Of a DNA stretch of 17,035 nucleotides, positions 7,051 to 14,358 are shown piece after piece. Each line of letters starts with the position of its first letter. Positions within the stretch are counted from its first letter, which is position 1. The DNA is taken from positions 1-17,035 of the forward strand of contig JAMCZD010000146.1 in assembly GCA_023473405.1 (NCBI GenBank), given 5' to 3'. Source of the stretch: Candidatus Omnitrophota bacterium (GTDB taxonomy: Bacteria > Verrucomicrobiota > Verrucomicrobiia > Limisphaerales > UBA1319). The notes below the pieces were generated by a model that did not search any database, was not told where the DNA came from, and saw only the letters and a program-made list of their open reading frames with translations. Made by a program: the position numbers and the translations under genes.

Positions 7051-8499
7051 ATGGCCCAGATCGGCGCGGAAACTCAATCCATAGCGAAGGAATCAGCCTT
7101 GTCCATGCCGGAACCGCCGGCTGAACTCGAACGCCCCGCCCTGGTCCTCAATGCGCGGACCCCGGCCTGGTTATCGGACAAGATCGCAGGGGTTGCCGAG
7201 GGAAAGGCGCCGTTGTGGTGGTGGATTGCCTTTTGCATTAGTTTTCTAACGATGTCGATGGGTTTTGGCATGATCGCCTACCTGATCTCAACTGGGGTTG
7301 GCGTGTGGGGGGTCATGCGACCGGTGATGTGGGGTTGGGCCATCGTGAACTTCGTCTGGTGGATCGGGATCGGCCATGCCGGCACGCTGATCTCGGCGAT
7401 ACTCTATCTGCTCCGGCAACGATGGCGCACCTCGATCAATCGGGCTGCCGAGGCCATGACCGTTTTCGCCGTCATGTGCGCGGGGACATTCCCGCTCATC
7501 CACCTCGGGCGGGCCTGGTTCTTTTATTGGTTGTTCCCGATCCCCAACGCCAACGGCATCTGGCCGCAGTTTCGATCACCACTCATGTGGGACGTGTTTG
7601 CCGTGTCCACCTACTTCACGGTGTCGGTGCTGTTCTGGTATGTGGGCCTGATACCGGACCTGGCCGTCATGCGGGACCGATCCACCACGACGCTGCGCAA
7701 GTTTTTCTATGGCCTGTTCGCCCTGGGTTGGACAGGATCAAACCGGCACTGGAACAACTACGAACGGGCCTACCTGATCCTGGCGGGGCTTTCCACCCCG
7801 CTGGTCCTCTCCGTGCACAGCACCGTATCGCTGGACTTCTCCGTATCTCAATTGCCCGGATGGCATACCACCATTTTCCCGCCCTATTTTGTGGCTGGCG
7901 CCATTTTCTCAGGGTTCGGCATGGTGCTGACGCTACTGATCCCGCTGCGACGATTCCTCCACCTCGAGGAAGTGATTACGATGCGGCACATCGATTTGAT
8001 GTGCAAAGTGATACTGGCAACGGGTTCGATGGTGGCGTATTCATATGCGATGGAGTTTTTCATTGCCTATTATAGCGGCAACGCCTACGAACGGTTTGCC
8101 TTTCTGAATCGAGCCCTGGGTCCCTATTGGTGGGCTGCCTGGACGGGTTACGCGTGCAACGTGTTCGTGCCGCAACTGTTCTGGTTCAAGAAAGTCCGCT
8201 CGCACTTGACGCTGGTTTTCATCATTTCCATCTTGGTCAACGTCGGGATGTGGATGGAACGATTTTTCATCATCCCGGTCTCGCTGCATCGGGACTTCCT
8301 GCCATCGAGCTGGGGGTATTACATTCCCACGTGGGTGGATGTTTTGACCTATGTGGGGACGTTCGGCCTGTTCTTCACTCTCTTTCTGTTGTTCATCCGC
8401 TTTCTCCCGCTGATCGCCATCTCCGAGGTGAAGGGAGTCACCGCTCACGCCGACCCGCATCATGCCTTGGGAGGCGCCGGCAAAGGAGACCATTCATGA
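7051..8499 (+). CDS. actC: ACIII subunit ActC, NrfD/PsrC-like quinol-binding membrane protein
   Basis: A 482-residue polytopic membrane protein of the NrfD/PsrC family. In ACIII, ActC is the subunit thought to hold the periplasm-facing quinol oxidation site, next to the iron-sulfur domain of ActB. About ten hydrophobic segments are visible, for example 56-80, 96-121, 136-160, 180-201, 241-261, 275-297, 318-340, 355-378, 386-408 and 430-452. Conserved family stretches include GHAGTLISAIL at 109-119, GRAWFFYWLFPIPN at 153-166 and HSTVSLDF at 256-263. The first 50 residues are soluble and somewhat long. The start at 7051 is supported by AGGAG at 7039-7043 with a 7-base spacer. The stop overlaps the actD start in an ATGA. 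Confidence 0.94.
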   Translation: MAQIGAETQSIAKESALSMPEPPAELERPALVLNARTPAWLSDKIAGVAEGKAPLWWWIAFCISFLTMSMGFGMIAYLISTGVGVWGVMRPVMWGWAIVNFVWWIGIGHAGTLISAILYLLRQRWRTSINRAAEAMTVFAVMCAGTFPLIHLGRAWFFYWLFPIPNANGIWPQFRSPLMWDVFAVSTYFTVSVLFWYVGLIPDLAVMRDRSTTTLRKFFYGLFALGWTGSNRHWNNYERAYLILAGLSTPLVLSVHSTVSLDFSVSQLPGWHTTIFPPYFVAGAIFSGFGMVLTLLIPLRRFLHLEEVITMRHIDLMCKVILATGSMVAYSYAMEFFIAYYSGNAYERFAFLNRALGPYWWAAWTGYACNVFVPQLFWFKKVRSHLTLVFIISILVNVGMWMERFFIIPVSLHRDFLPSSWGYYIPTWVDVLTYVGTFGLFFTLFLLFIRFLPLIAISEVKGVTAHADPHHALGGAGKGDHS

Positions 8500-9035
8500 G
8501 CGAAGCCAAGAACGCATACGGATTGATGGCCGAGTTCGAGACGCCGGCGGAAATCCTGCGCGCGGCGGCAATGATTCGCGACGCCGGTTACCTGCACTGG
8601 GACGTTTTCACGCCGTTCCCAGTGCACGGAATGAATCACGCGATGGGACTGAAGGGATCTCGAGTAGGGTGGTTTTCGTTTATTGGCGGGGTCTTGGGAT
8701 ACTGGAGCGGCATGCTGATGATCTGGTATATGAACGCGCATGACTACGCCATCCCGGTCGGTGGAAAACCGATGTTCAGCCCTTTTTTCTCCTTTCCGCC
8801 CTCGTTCGAGCTGACCATTCTGTTGGGTGCATTTGGCGCGTTATTTGGCATGTTGTATACGAACCAACTGCCCCGGCTATACCATCCGTTGCTTAAGAAT
8901 CCGCGCTTCAAGCGGGTCACGCATGACGGCTTTTTTATCGTGATCGAGGCCGGCGATCCGAAGTATTCGGAAGCCGAGGCGCGACGGCTGCTGGAATCAG
9001 CCGGCAGCCGGCACATTGAACAGGTCGAGGAGTAA
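8496..9035 (+). CDS. actD: ACIII subunit ActD (DUF3341)
   Basis: A 179-residue protein of the DUF3341 family, the ActD subunit of ACIII. The N-terminal soluble domain contains the family hallmark FTPFPVHGM at 38-46. Two transmembrane helices follow at about 57-79 and 103-123, and a soluble C-terminal region bears HDGFFIVIEA. In known ACIII structures ActD packs beside ActC and its precise catalytic role is not settled. The start is the ATG overlapping the actC stop codon, with AAAGGAG at 8482-8488 and a 7-base spacer. The frame stays open upstream to 8127, but that stretch lies inside actC and was rejected. The stop is four bases before the actE start. Confidence 0.93.
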   Translation: MSEAKNAYGLMAEFETPAEILRAAAMIRDAGYLHWDVFTPFPVHGMNHAMGLKGSRVGWFSFIGGVLGYWSGMLMIWYMNAHDYAIPVGGKPMFSPFFSFPPSFELTILLGAFGALFGMLYTNQLPRLYHPLLKNPRFKRVTHDGFFIVIEAGDPKYSEAEARRLLESAGSRHIEQVEE

Positions 9036-9039
9036 TCAC

Positions 9040-9651
9040 ATGCGCAATTTTTTGATTGGCCTGTTATTGGTGGTTGTCCTGGTGCTGAGCCTGGCCGGCT
9101 TCCGCGGGCGGACCTCCCGAAAGCCGCCCCGGGAGATACTGCCGGACATGGCGCGCCAGTTGAAACTGCGTCCGCAAAGGGCCAGTCCGATATTTCCAGA
9201 CGGGCTGGGATCGCGTCTGCCGCCGGCTGGGACCATTGCCTCGGACGAAGCATATGAAGACACCCCGGCCAATACCGGCAGGTTGACCGGCAGCACCAAT
9301 TTTATCGACCTCATACCGGTCCTGGTTACGGCGGAGTTGATGGTGCGTGGACAGGAACGGTTCCAGATTTACTGCCTGCCGTGCCATAGCCCGGTAGGAG
9401 ATGGCAAGGGGATCATTTCCAAATACGGCATGATCCCAGCCGCCAACTATCACGACCCGCGCCTGGTGCGAATGGCCTCGGGCGAGATTTTCAACACGAT
9501 CACGTTCGGTAAGAATCAGATGCCATCCTATGCCTCGCAGGTGCCTCGTCCGGACCGCTGGGCCATTATCGCCTATATCCGCGCTTTGCAGCGGAGCTGG
9601 CTGGCAACCACCAATGACGTGCCGGAAGAGGACCGATCACAACTGAAATGA
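9040..9651 (+). CDS. actE: ACIII subunit ActE, monoheme cytochrome c
   Basis: A 203-residue monoheme c-type cytochrome. The N-terminal hydrophobic segment (4-20) ends in LAGFRGR. There is no cysteine, so it probably acts as a membrane anchor or signal peptide and not a lipoprotein signal. The single heme site is CLPCH at 112-116. Met161 in NQMPSY is the likely second axial ligand. A class I cytochrome c fold ends in the helix DRWAIIAYIRALQ at 172-184. In ACIII, ActE passes electrons on from the ActA hemes. The start is the ATG at 9040, with GAGGAG at 9027-9032 and a 7-base spacer. An in-frame upstream codon at 9016 lies inside actD and was rejected. Codon and base use look like the neighbours. 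Confidence 0.92.
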   Translation: MRNFLIGLLLVVVLVLSLAGFRGRTSRKPPREILPDMARQLKLRPQRASPIFPDGLGSRLPPAGTIASDEAYEDTPANTGRLTGSTNFIDLIPVLVTAELMVRGQERFQIYCLPCHSPVGDGKGIISKYGMIPAANYHDPRLVRMASGEIFNTITFGKNQMPSYASQVPRPDRWAIIAYIRALQRSWLATTNDVPEEDRSQLK

Positions 9652-9664
9652 ACTCGCTTTGGCT

Positions 9665-10870
9665 ATGAGCTTTGCAGCACCGACAACTAACTCGAGCGCC
9701 CGCTGGCTTTGGGGGATCATTGGTTTAAGCGGAGCCTGCGCCGGAGCGGGACTGGTGCTCGACGCCCGGCAGTTCGGTTTTTCTTATCTCCTGGCGTTCA
9801 TGTTTTACCTGAGCCTGTGCCTGGGGTCGATGTTTTTGGTGATGTTGCATCATCTGTTTGACGCGAGTTGGTCGGCGCCGATCCGCCGGTTCGAGGAACA
9901 TATAGCCTTTTTGCTACCGGTAATGTTTCTGTTGTTCTTGCCGATTGCCCTGCTGGCGCCCCGGATATATCCGTGGATGAATCCTGCCAATACCGACTAC
10001 TCGCTTGCCGCCAAGAGCCTCTACCTTAACCGCCCGTTCTTCTATCTTCGCGTGCTGCTCTGTTTCGGTGTTTGGTCCTGGCTCGCTTTTAAATTGCGTT
10101 ATTGGTCGATCCAACAAGACAACACCGGGGCTGCCGGGTGCACCCACAAAATGCGCAAGTTCGCCGCCGCCGGCATCTTCCTTTACGCGGTCACCACGAC
10201 GATCGCCGCCATCGACTGGATGAAGTCGCTGTCGCCGGATTGGTATTCGACGATGTACGGGGTTTACTTTTTCGCCAGCAGCGCGTGGACGATGACGGCG
10301 ACGGCGTATGTGCTGGCGGTGGTCCTGCAACGAACCGGTCATTTGCGCCCGGTATTGACTCCCACGATTTACTACTATCTCGGTTCACTACTGCTGGCGT
10401 TCACGGTTTTCTATGCTTATATCCATTTCGCCCAGTATTTCGTGATCTGGAACGCCAACGTGCCCGAGGAAACCTTTTGGTATGTGCTCCGCGAGAAAGG
10501 CGGCTGGTGGAACATCGGGCTGATCATTGTGTTCGGCCATTTCCTGGTCCCGTTCCTGGCCCTGCTGCGGATTGACCTGAAGTTGGTGGCGTGGTGGATG
10601 GTTGCACTCGGCGTCTGGGCGTGGGTGATGAACTTCGCGGACCTGGCCTTCAACATCATGCCCAATCTTGATCCGGACACGTATGTGCTGCATTGGACAG
10701 ACCTGGCATGCCTGGTATTCCTCGGGAGCGTGTTGACCTGGGTTTTTCTGGTTTACTTCTCGAGGCATGCCCCTTACCCGGTCAAGGACCCGCGCCTGAA
10801 AGAGGCGCTCACGCACCACGAAATCTTTCCGCCGGTCCAATCGGCCGGCTTGAACGGAGGCCACCCATGA
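9665..10870 (+). CDS. actF: ACIII subunit ActF, second NrfD-like membrane protein
   Basis: A 401-residue polytopic membrane protein, the second NrfD-like subunit of ACIII and a distant paralogue of ActC. About ten hydrophobic segments are visible, including 14-32, 38-62, 78-99, 123-143, 166-185, 196-222, 234-260, 281-301, 306-327 and 344-364. Family-typical elements are MLHHLFDASW at 60-69, AAIDWMKSL at 181-189 and AQYFVIWNANVPEE at 256-269. In solved ACIII structures ActF pairs pseudo-symmetrically with ActC and may take part in proton movement. That is an inference from homology. I chose ATG 9665. An in-frame TTG at 9659 is possible, and neither has a clear Shine-Dalgarno. The stop overlaps the next start as ATGA. 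Confidence 0.9.
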   Translation: MSFAAPTTNSSARWLWGIIGLSGACAGAGLVLDARQFGFSYLLAFMFYLSLCLGSMFLVMLHHLFDASWSAPIRRFEEHIAFLLPVMFLLFLPIALLAPRIYPWMNPANTDYSLAAKSLYLNRPFFYLRVLLCFGVWSWLAFKLRYWSIQQDNTGAAGCTHKMRKFAAAGIFLYAVTTTIAAIDWMKSLSPDWYSTMYGVYFFASSAWTMTATAYVLAVVLQRTGHLRPVLTPTIYYYLGSLLLAFTVFYAYIHFAQYFVIWNANVPEETFWYVLREKGGWWNIGLIIVFGHFLVPFLALLRIDLKLVAWWMVALGVWAWVMNFADLAFNIMPNLDPDTYVLHWTDLACLVFLGSVLTWVFLVYFSRHAPYPVKDPRLKEALTHHEIFPPVQSAGLNGGHP

Positions 10871-11235
10871 ACTCCAACTCCCAGCCAAAAACAACGGTGG
10901 CGGTCTATCTCGCGGGCTTCATCGGCACGTTCCTGATCATGATCGGCCTGATTGCGCTCATGTATTATTACACGCGACCGCCCGGGGTGGATGAGGTGCG
11001 CGCGTCCGAGAGGCGCAAGAACCTGGCCGACTTGCAGGCCGCAAACAAGGAACTGCTCGAGCATTACGGGTGGGTCGATCAGGGCAAGGGCATTGTGCGC
11101 CTGCCCATCGAGCGCGCCATGAAACTGACCGTGCTGGAATCGCAGGATCAACCGGTGGCTCGATCGAATCTGTTGGTCAACCTCGAAAAACTGCTTGCCG
11201 TCCCCCCGCCCAAACCGGAGCCATCGAACAAATGA
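10867..11235 (+). CDS. Small one-helix membrane protein of the ACIII operon
   Basis: A 122-residue protein with one transmembrane helix (about 11-35), a charged soluble region, and a Pro-rich end. The segment HYGWVDQGKGIVRLPIERAM at 66-85 resembles a motif I have seen in small proteins encoded beside ACIII or oxidase subunits. It has no cysteine and no heme site. The position directly after actF matches that of actG in some ACIII operons, but the sequence does not let me equate the two. GGAGG at 10856-10860 with a 6-base spacer supports the ATG at 10867. The gene overlaps both its neighbours by four bases, so it is probably made together with the complex as an accessory or assembly subunit. 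Confidence 0.7.
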   Translation: MNSNSQPKTTVAVYLAGFIGTFLIMIGLIALMYYYTRPPGVDEVRASERRKNLADLQAANKELLEHYGWVDQGKGIVRLPIERAMKLTVLESQDQPVARSNLLVNLEKLLAVPPPKPEPSNK

Positions 11236-11450
11236 TTATCCTTTGGTTGATATTCATCGGAAGCCTGGTTCTGCTCCCGGGCACGGCGCTGCTGGCCTTG
11301 CGCTGGGCGGTCCGCCGTGGCGAGTTTCATAACCTGCAAAAGGCCGCCCTATCGATCTTTGACGAGGAAGAACCAGTCGGCCTGGTAACCGACCATTTTC
11401 CGGGCATGGAAATACCCGACGCAAACCGACGAGCACCACGCGATCCTTGA
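11232..11450 (+). CDS. ccoS: CcoS-like cbb3 oxidase assembly protein
   Basis: A 72-residue protein with one N-terminal transmembrane helix (2-24), followed by LRWAVRRGEFHNLQKAALSIF at 23-43 (shown as its key parts W25, G30, E31, F32, L35, F43) and an acidic FDEEE. This layout, a helix then Trp-x(4)-Gly-Glu/Gln-Phe-x-x-Leu and then Phe-Asp, is that of CcoS. CcoS helps insert heme and copper into cbb3 oxidase. The location directly before ccoN supports it. The start is the ATG overlapping the previous stop, with GGAG at 11217-11220. The protein is short and the match is by eye, so another small oxidase-linked protein cannot be excluded. Confidence 0.6.
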   Translation: MIILWLIFIGSLVLLPGTALLALRWAVRRGEFHNLQKAALSIFDEEEPVGLVTDHFPGMEIPDANRRAPRDP

Positions 11451-11452
11451 TT

Positions 11453-12949
11453 ATGAGCACGCCCAATTCCCCTTCGATGTTGCAGGCGTTGTCGCCATCC
11501 GACTCGGGCGAGTTGGAGCAGCGCCGCGTGTTGTTCGCCGAGATCGATGCCTCCTGCCGGTTGCCGGTTTTACTGTTATTCGTGAGCGGCCTTACCTGGC
11601 TCTTGATCGGAACGGTCCTCGCCATTCTGGCCTCTTGGAAAATGCACAACCCGGGTTTTCTGGCGGACTGGGCATGGCTGACCTTCGGGCGAGTCAGACC
11701 CGCCCATCTGAATGCCATGGTTTATGGCTTCGCCTCGGAATCAGCCATAGGCATCAGCCTGTGGCTGATGTGCCGTCTGTGCCGCGTTCCCTTGCTTTAC
11801 CAATGGATCATTATGCTGGCGGCGGTGTTTTGGAACCTGGGGGTGTTGATAGGGGTGGCAGGCATTCTGGCCGGAGACAGCACGGGAATCGAGTGGTTGG
11901 AAATCCCGTCTTATGCCTCACCTATCCTGTTCTTCTCGTATGCGCTGATTGGGGTATGGGGGATCATCACCTTTCGATTTCGGCGGCAGCCGCATCTCTA
12001 TGTATCGCAATGGTATCTCTTTGCGGCGTTGTTTTGGTTCCCGTGGCTTTATTCGGCAGCCAACATCATGCTGGTGCTCGCGCCGGTGCGGGGGACGGTG
12101 CAGGCGGCGGTGAACTGGTGGTTTGCGCACAACGTTCTTGGGCTATGGTTCACGCCTATCGGGCTGGCGGCAATATACTATTTCATCCCCAAAGTGATCG
12201 GGCGCCCGATCCACAGTTACTACCTGTCGATGCTGGGTTTTTGGTCTCTGGCTTTGTTCTACAACTGGAACGGGATGCATCACCTGGTAGGCGGCCCGAT
12301 GCCGGCCTGGCTGATCACGGTAAGCATTGTGGCCAGCGTGATGATGACCATCCCGGTGGTAACCGTCGCCATTAACCACCACCTCACCATGGCGGGGCAT
12401 TTCCGCAAAATGAAGTATAGTCCCACCCTGCGCTTCATGGTATTTGGCGGGATGAGCTACACGGTCGCGAGCCTGACCGGTGTCCTCATGGCCCTGCGGT
12501 CCGTCAGTGAAGTCACCCATTTCACCCACAACACCATCGGCCACGCTCATGTGGGCATGTATGCCTTCTTCACGATGGTCGTGTTTGGGTCCGTCTATTA
12601 CATCGTGCCCAGGCTCACTCGACGCGAATGGCCGTCGGCGGGGTTGATCTCACTCCACTTCTGGGCAGCGGCACTGGGCATGTTCCTCTATATAACTGCG
12701 CTGAGCGTTGGCGGTGTATTCGAAGGTTTGGCTATGGATAATCCGGACATTCCGTTTCTCGATGTGGTCAAGGGCACGTTGCCTTATCTTCGAATCCGAA
12801 CCGGTGCGGCGTTTCTTTTGGCAATCGGGCACACCGCTTTTCTTATAAACTTCGTTTGGATACTGGCGCGGTTGTGGAGACCGTACCGGCAAGCAACCCC
12901 GATGATCATCGCCGCAACCCAACCGGAAAGCGGCCCGATCAAACCTTAA
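11453..12949 (+). CDS. ccoN: cbb3-type cytochrome c oxidase subunit I (CcoN)
   Basis: A 498-residue haem-copper oxidase catalytic subunit with about 12 membrane helices. Visible ligands: His85 in RPAHLNAM for the low-spin heme, His226 in WWFAHNVLG plus His276-His277 in NWNGMHHL for CuB, and His364 and His366 in TIGHAHVG for the high-spin and low-spin hemes. Tyr256 in HSYYLS occupies the place of the cross-linked tyrosine of C-family oxidases. This pattern, with MHHL and GHAHVG, fits cbb3 and not A-family oxidases. The Glu-containing site of nitric oxide reductase (NorB) is absent. The enzyme should reduce oxygen to water with high affinity. ATG 11453 is preferred to a TTG at 11447 inside the previous gene. 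No clear Shine-Dalgarno is seen, so translational coupling is likely. Confidence 0.92.
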   Translation: MSTPNSPSMLQALSPSDSGELEQRRVLFAEIDASCRLPVLLLFVSGLTWLLIGTVLAILASWKMHNPGFLADWAWLTFGRVRPAHLNAMVYGFASESAIGISLWLMCRLCRVPLLYQWIIMLAAVFWNLGVLIGVAGILAGDSTGIEWLEIPSYASPILFFSYALIGVWGIITFRFRRQPHLYVSQWYLFAALFWFPWLYSAANIMLVLAPVRGTVQAAVNWWFAHNVLGLWFTPIGLAAIYYFIPKVIGRPIHSYYLSMLGFWSLALFYNWNGMHHLVGGPMPAWLITVSIVASVMMTIPVVTVAINHHLTMAGHFRKMKYSPTLRFMVFGGMSYTVASLTGVLMALRSVSEVTHFTHNTIGHAHVGMYAFFTMVVFGSVYYIVPRLTRREWPSAGLISLHFWAAALGMFLYITALSVGGVFEGLAMDNPDIPFLDVVKGTLPYLRIRTGAAFLLAIGHTAFLINFVWILARLWRPYRQATPMIIAATQPESGPIKP

Positions 12950-12965
12950 CCATGGCAGTTGCATC

Positions 12966-13586
12966 ATGAACTACGGCCCCCTGCTCTTCCTCGGCGTATT
13001 CCTGACCCTGGCCAGCTCGTGGTGCGGCCTGGTCCTCATTCCCCAGTTGCAGCTATGGAAATCGGGCGGATTGGAGGCGGTCAAACTGGAGAAGACAGGC
13101 GAGTTTTATCCGCCGATGCGCTCCGGCTTGGCTGAGCACGGACGGGAGGTATACCGCGCCAACGGTTGCATTTACTGTCACAGCCAGCAGGTCCGCCCGA
13201 AAGGATTCGGCGGCGATTTCCTGCGCAACTGGGGCCAGCGCCGGAGCGTGGGGCGTGATTATTTGCGCGATAAACCGGTGATGCTCGGAACGATGCGCAC
13301 CGGCCCCGACCTGACCAACATCAGCCTGCGCCAACCCAGCGCCTCGTGGCACATGCTTCATCTGTACAATCCCCAAATCACCTCGCCCGGGTCCATCATG
13401 CCGCCGTTCCGGTTCCTGTTTGAAACCCGAAAGATTCGGCGCATGCGTTCACCCGACGCGTTGGACTTGAAGCCCCCTTTCGCACCGCCCCCTGGCTACG
13501 AAGTCGTGCCCAAGCCGGAAGCCCAATTGCTGGTGGATTATCTTCTCAGCCTGAGGGCGGTAACGCCATTGCCGGAAACCGAATGA
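12966..13586 (+). CDS. ccoO: cbb3-type oxidase subunit II (CcoO), monoheme cytochrome c
   Basis: A 206-residue cytochrome with one N-terminal membrane helix (about 5-26) and a soluble heme domain. The heme site CIYCH (68-72) runs into SQQVRP, the CcoO signature. LGTMRTGPDLTNIS at 107-120 and GSIMPPF at 142-148, with Met145 as likely axial ligand, are also typical. CcoO takes electrons and passes them to the low-spin heme of CcoN. It lies 16 bases after ccoN on the same strand. An ATG at 12952 in another frame gives only a five-codon peptide and was ignored. Length is in the normal range for CcoO. Confidence 0.92.
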   Translation: MNYGPLLFLGVFLTLASSWCGLVLIPQLQLWKSGGLEAVKLEKTGEFYPPMRSGLAEHGREVYRANGCIYCHSQQVRPKGFGGDFLRNWGQRRSVGRDYLRDKPVMLGTMRTGPDLTNISLRQPSASWHMLHLYNPQITSPGSIMPPFRFLFETRKIRRMRSPDALDLKPPFAPPPGYEVVPKPEAQLLVDYLLSLRAVTPLPETE

Positions 13587-13635
13587 AAGCGAGGAACATC
13601 ACGGTTCATTAGCGCATGGCTCGAGCGACATATCG

Positions 13636-14358
13636 ATGAACCCGTCCACAGAAAACTCCAGCGACATCAATCACCTGAAGGACCAGGACGAGCACACCAA
13701 CGTTTCAAGCCTGCACGCGGCCATCCTCCGCGAGCATGCCGAACCCAAGGAAGGCCGCGAACCGCTCTCGGTCTGGCTGGTTGCCTTCATGGGGGCGCTG
13801 CTGTTTTGGGGCGGCTTTTATTTGCAGCGATACAGCGGCGGCTACAAGCCCCTGGTCTATGATGAAAACTCGTTCGGAACCTCCCCCGTTCAGGCCGGTC
13901 CCGCCCCCCCGGTGGACCTTTACGCCGAAGGCAAACGCATCTTTGCCGATACCTGCAGCAAATGCCACCAACTCAACGGCCTTGGACTGCCGGGCCAATA
14001 CCCGCCCCTGGCGGGTTCGGAATGGGTTCGAGCCGCCGGACCGGCCCGTGTCATCCGCATCGTGCTCGATGGCCTGACGGGTCCCATCCAGGTCAAAGGA
14101 CTCGATTTCAACAATCAGATGGTGCCCTGGCGGGACGTCTTCTCCGACGAGCAAATCGCAGCCGCATTGACTTATGTTCGGGGTCAAAAGGAGTGGGGTA
14201 ACAACGCCAGTCCAGTGGCCCCGGACCAGGTCGCCGGCATTCGGGAAAAGACCAAGAACCGTCCGAACATCGGGCCTTGGACCCCCGGGGAATTGCTCGC
14301 TATCCCGGATGAGGAAGAGTCTCCGCCTGGACCCGGCAGCAACAAATCAGGGCCTTAA
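13636..14358 (+). CDS. Membrane-anchored monoheme cytochrome c, CcoP-like position
   Basis: A 240-residue protein with an acidic, hydrophilic N-terminal 43 residues, one membrane helix (about 45-63), and one cytochrome c domain. The heme site is CSKCH (107-111), and Met162 in NNQMVPW is the probable second ligand. The C-terminal tail is rich in Pro, Glu and Ser. It closes the oxidase operon where CcoP normally sits. CcoP usually has two CXXCH sites and about 300 residues, and only one is present here. The domain resembles the cytochrome c fused to subunit II in caa3 oxidases as much as a CcoP half. It may be the docking cytochrome between ACIII and CcoNO. The gap from ccoO is 49 bases and no Shine-Dalgarno is evident. 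The 3' end overlaps the convergent gene by 12 bases. Confidence 0.82.
   Translation: MNPSTENSSDINHLKDQDEHTNVSSLHAAILREHAEPKEGREPLSVWLVAFMGALLFWGGFYLQRYSGGYKPLVYDENSFGTSPVQAGPAPPVDLYAEGKRIFADTCSKCHQLNGLGLPGQYPPLAGSEWVRAAGPARVIRIVLDGLTGPIQVKGLDFNNQMVPWRDVFSDEQIAAALTYVRGQKEWGNNASPVAPDQVAGIREKTKNRPNIGPWTPGELLAIPDEEESPPGPGSNKSGP

Noticed and set aside
7305..8075. A 256-residue alternative frame inside actC
   Set aside because: It is rich in His, Arg, Gly and Pro as expected from out-of-frame reading, while the actC frame encodes consistent membrane helices.
11453..12949. CcoN could be a nitric oxide reductase NorB
   Set aside because: The CuB-type three-histidine set and the tyrosine in SYYLS are present, and a CcoO with its signature follows. 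The glutamate pattern of NorB is not seen.
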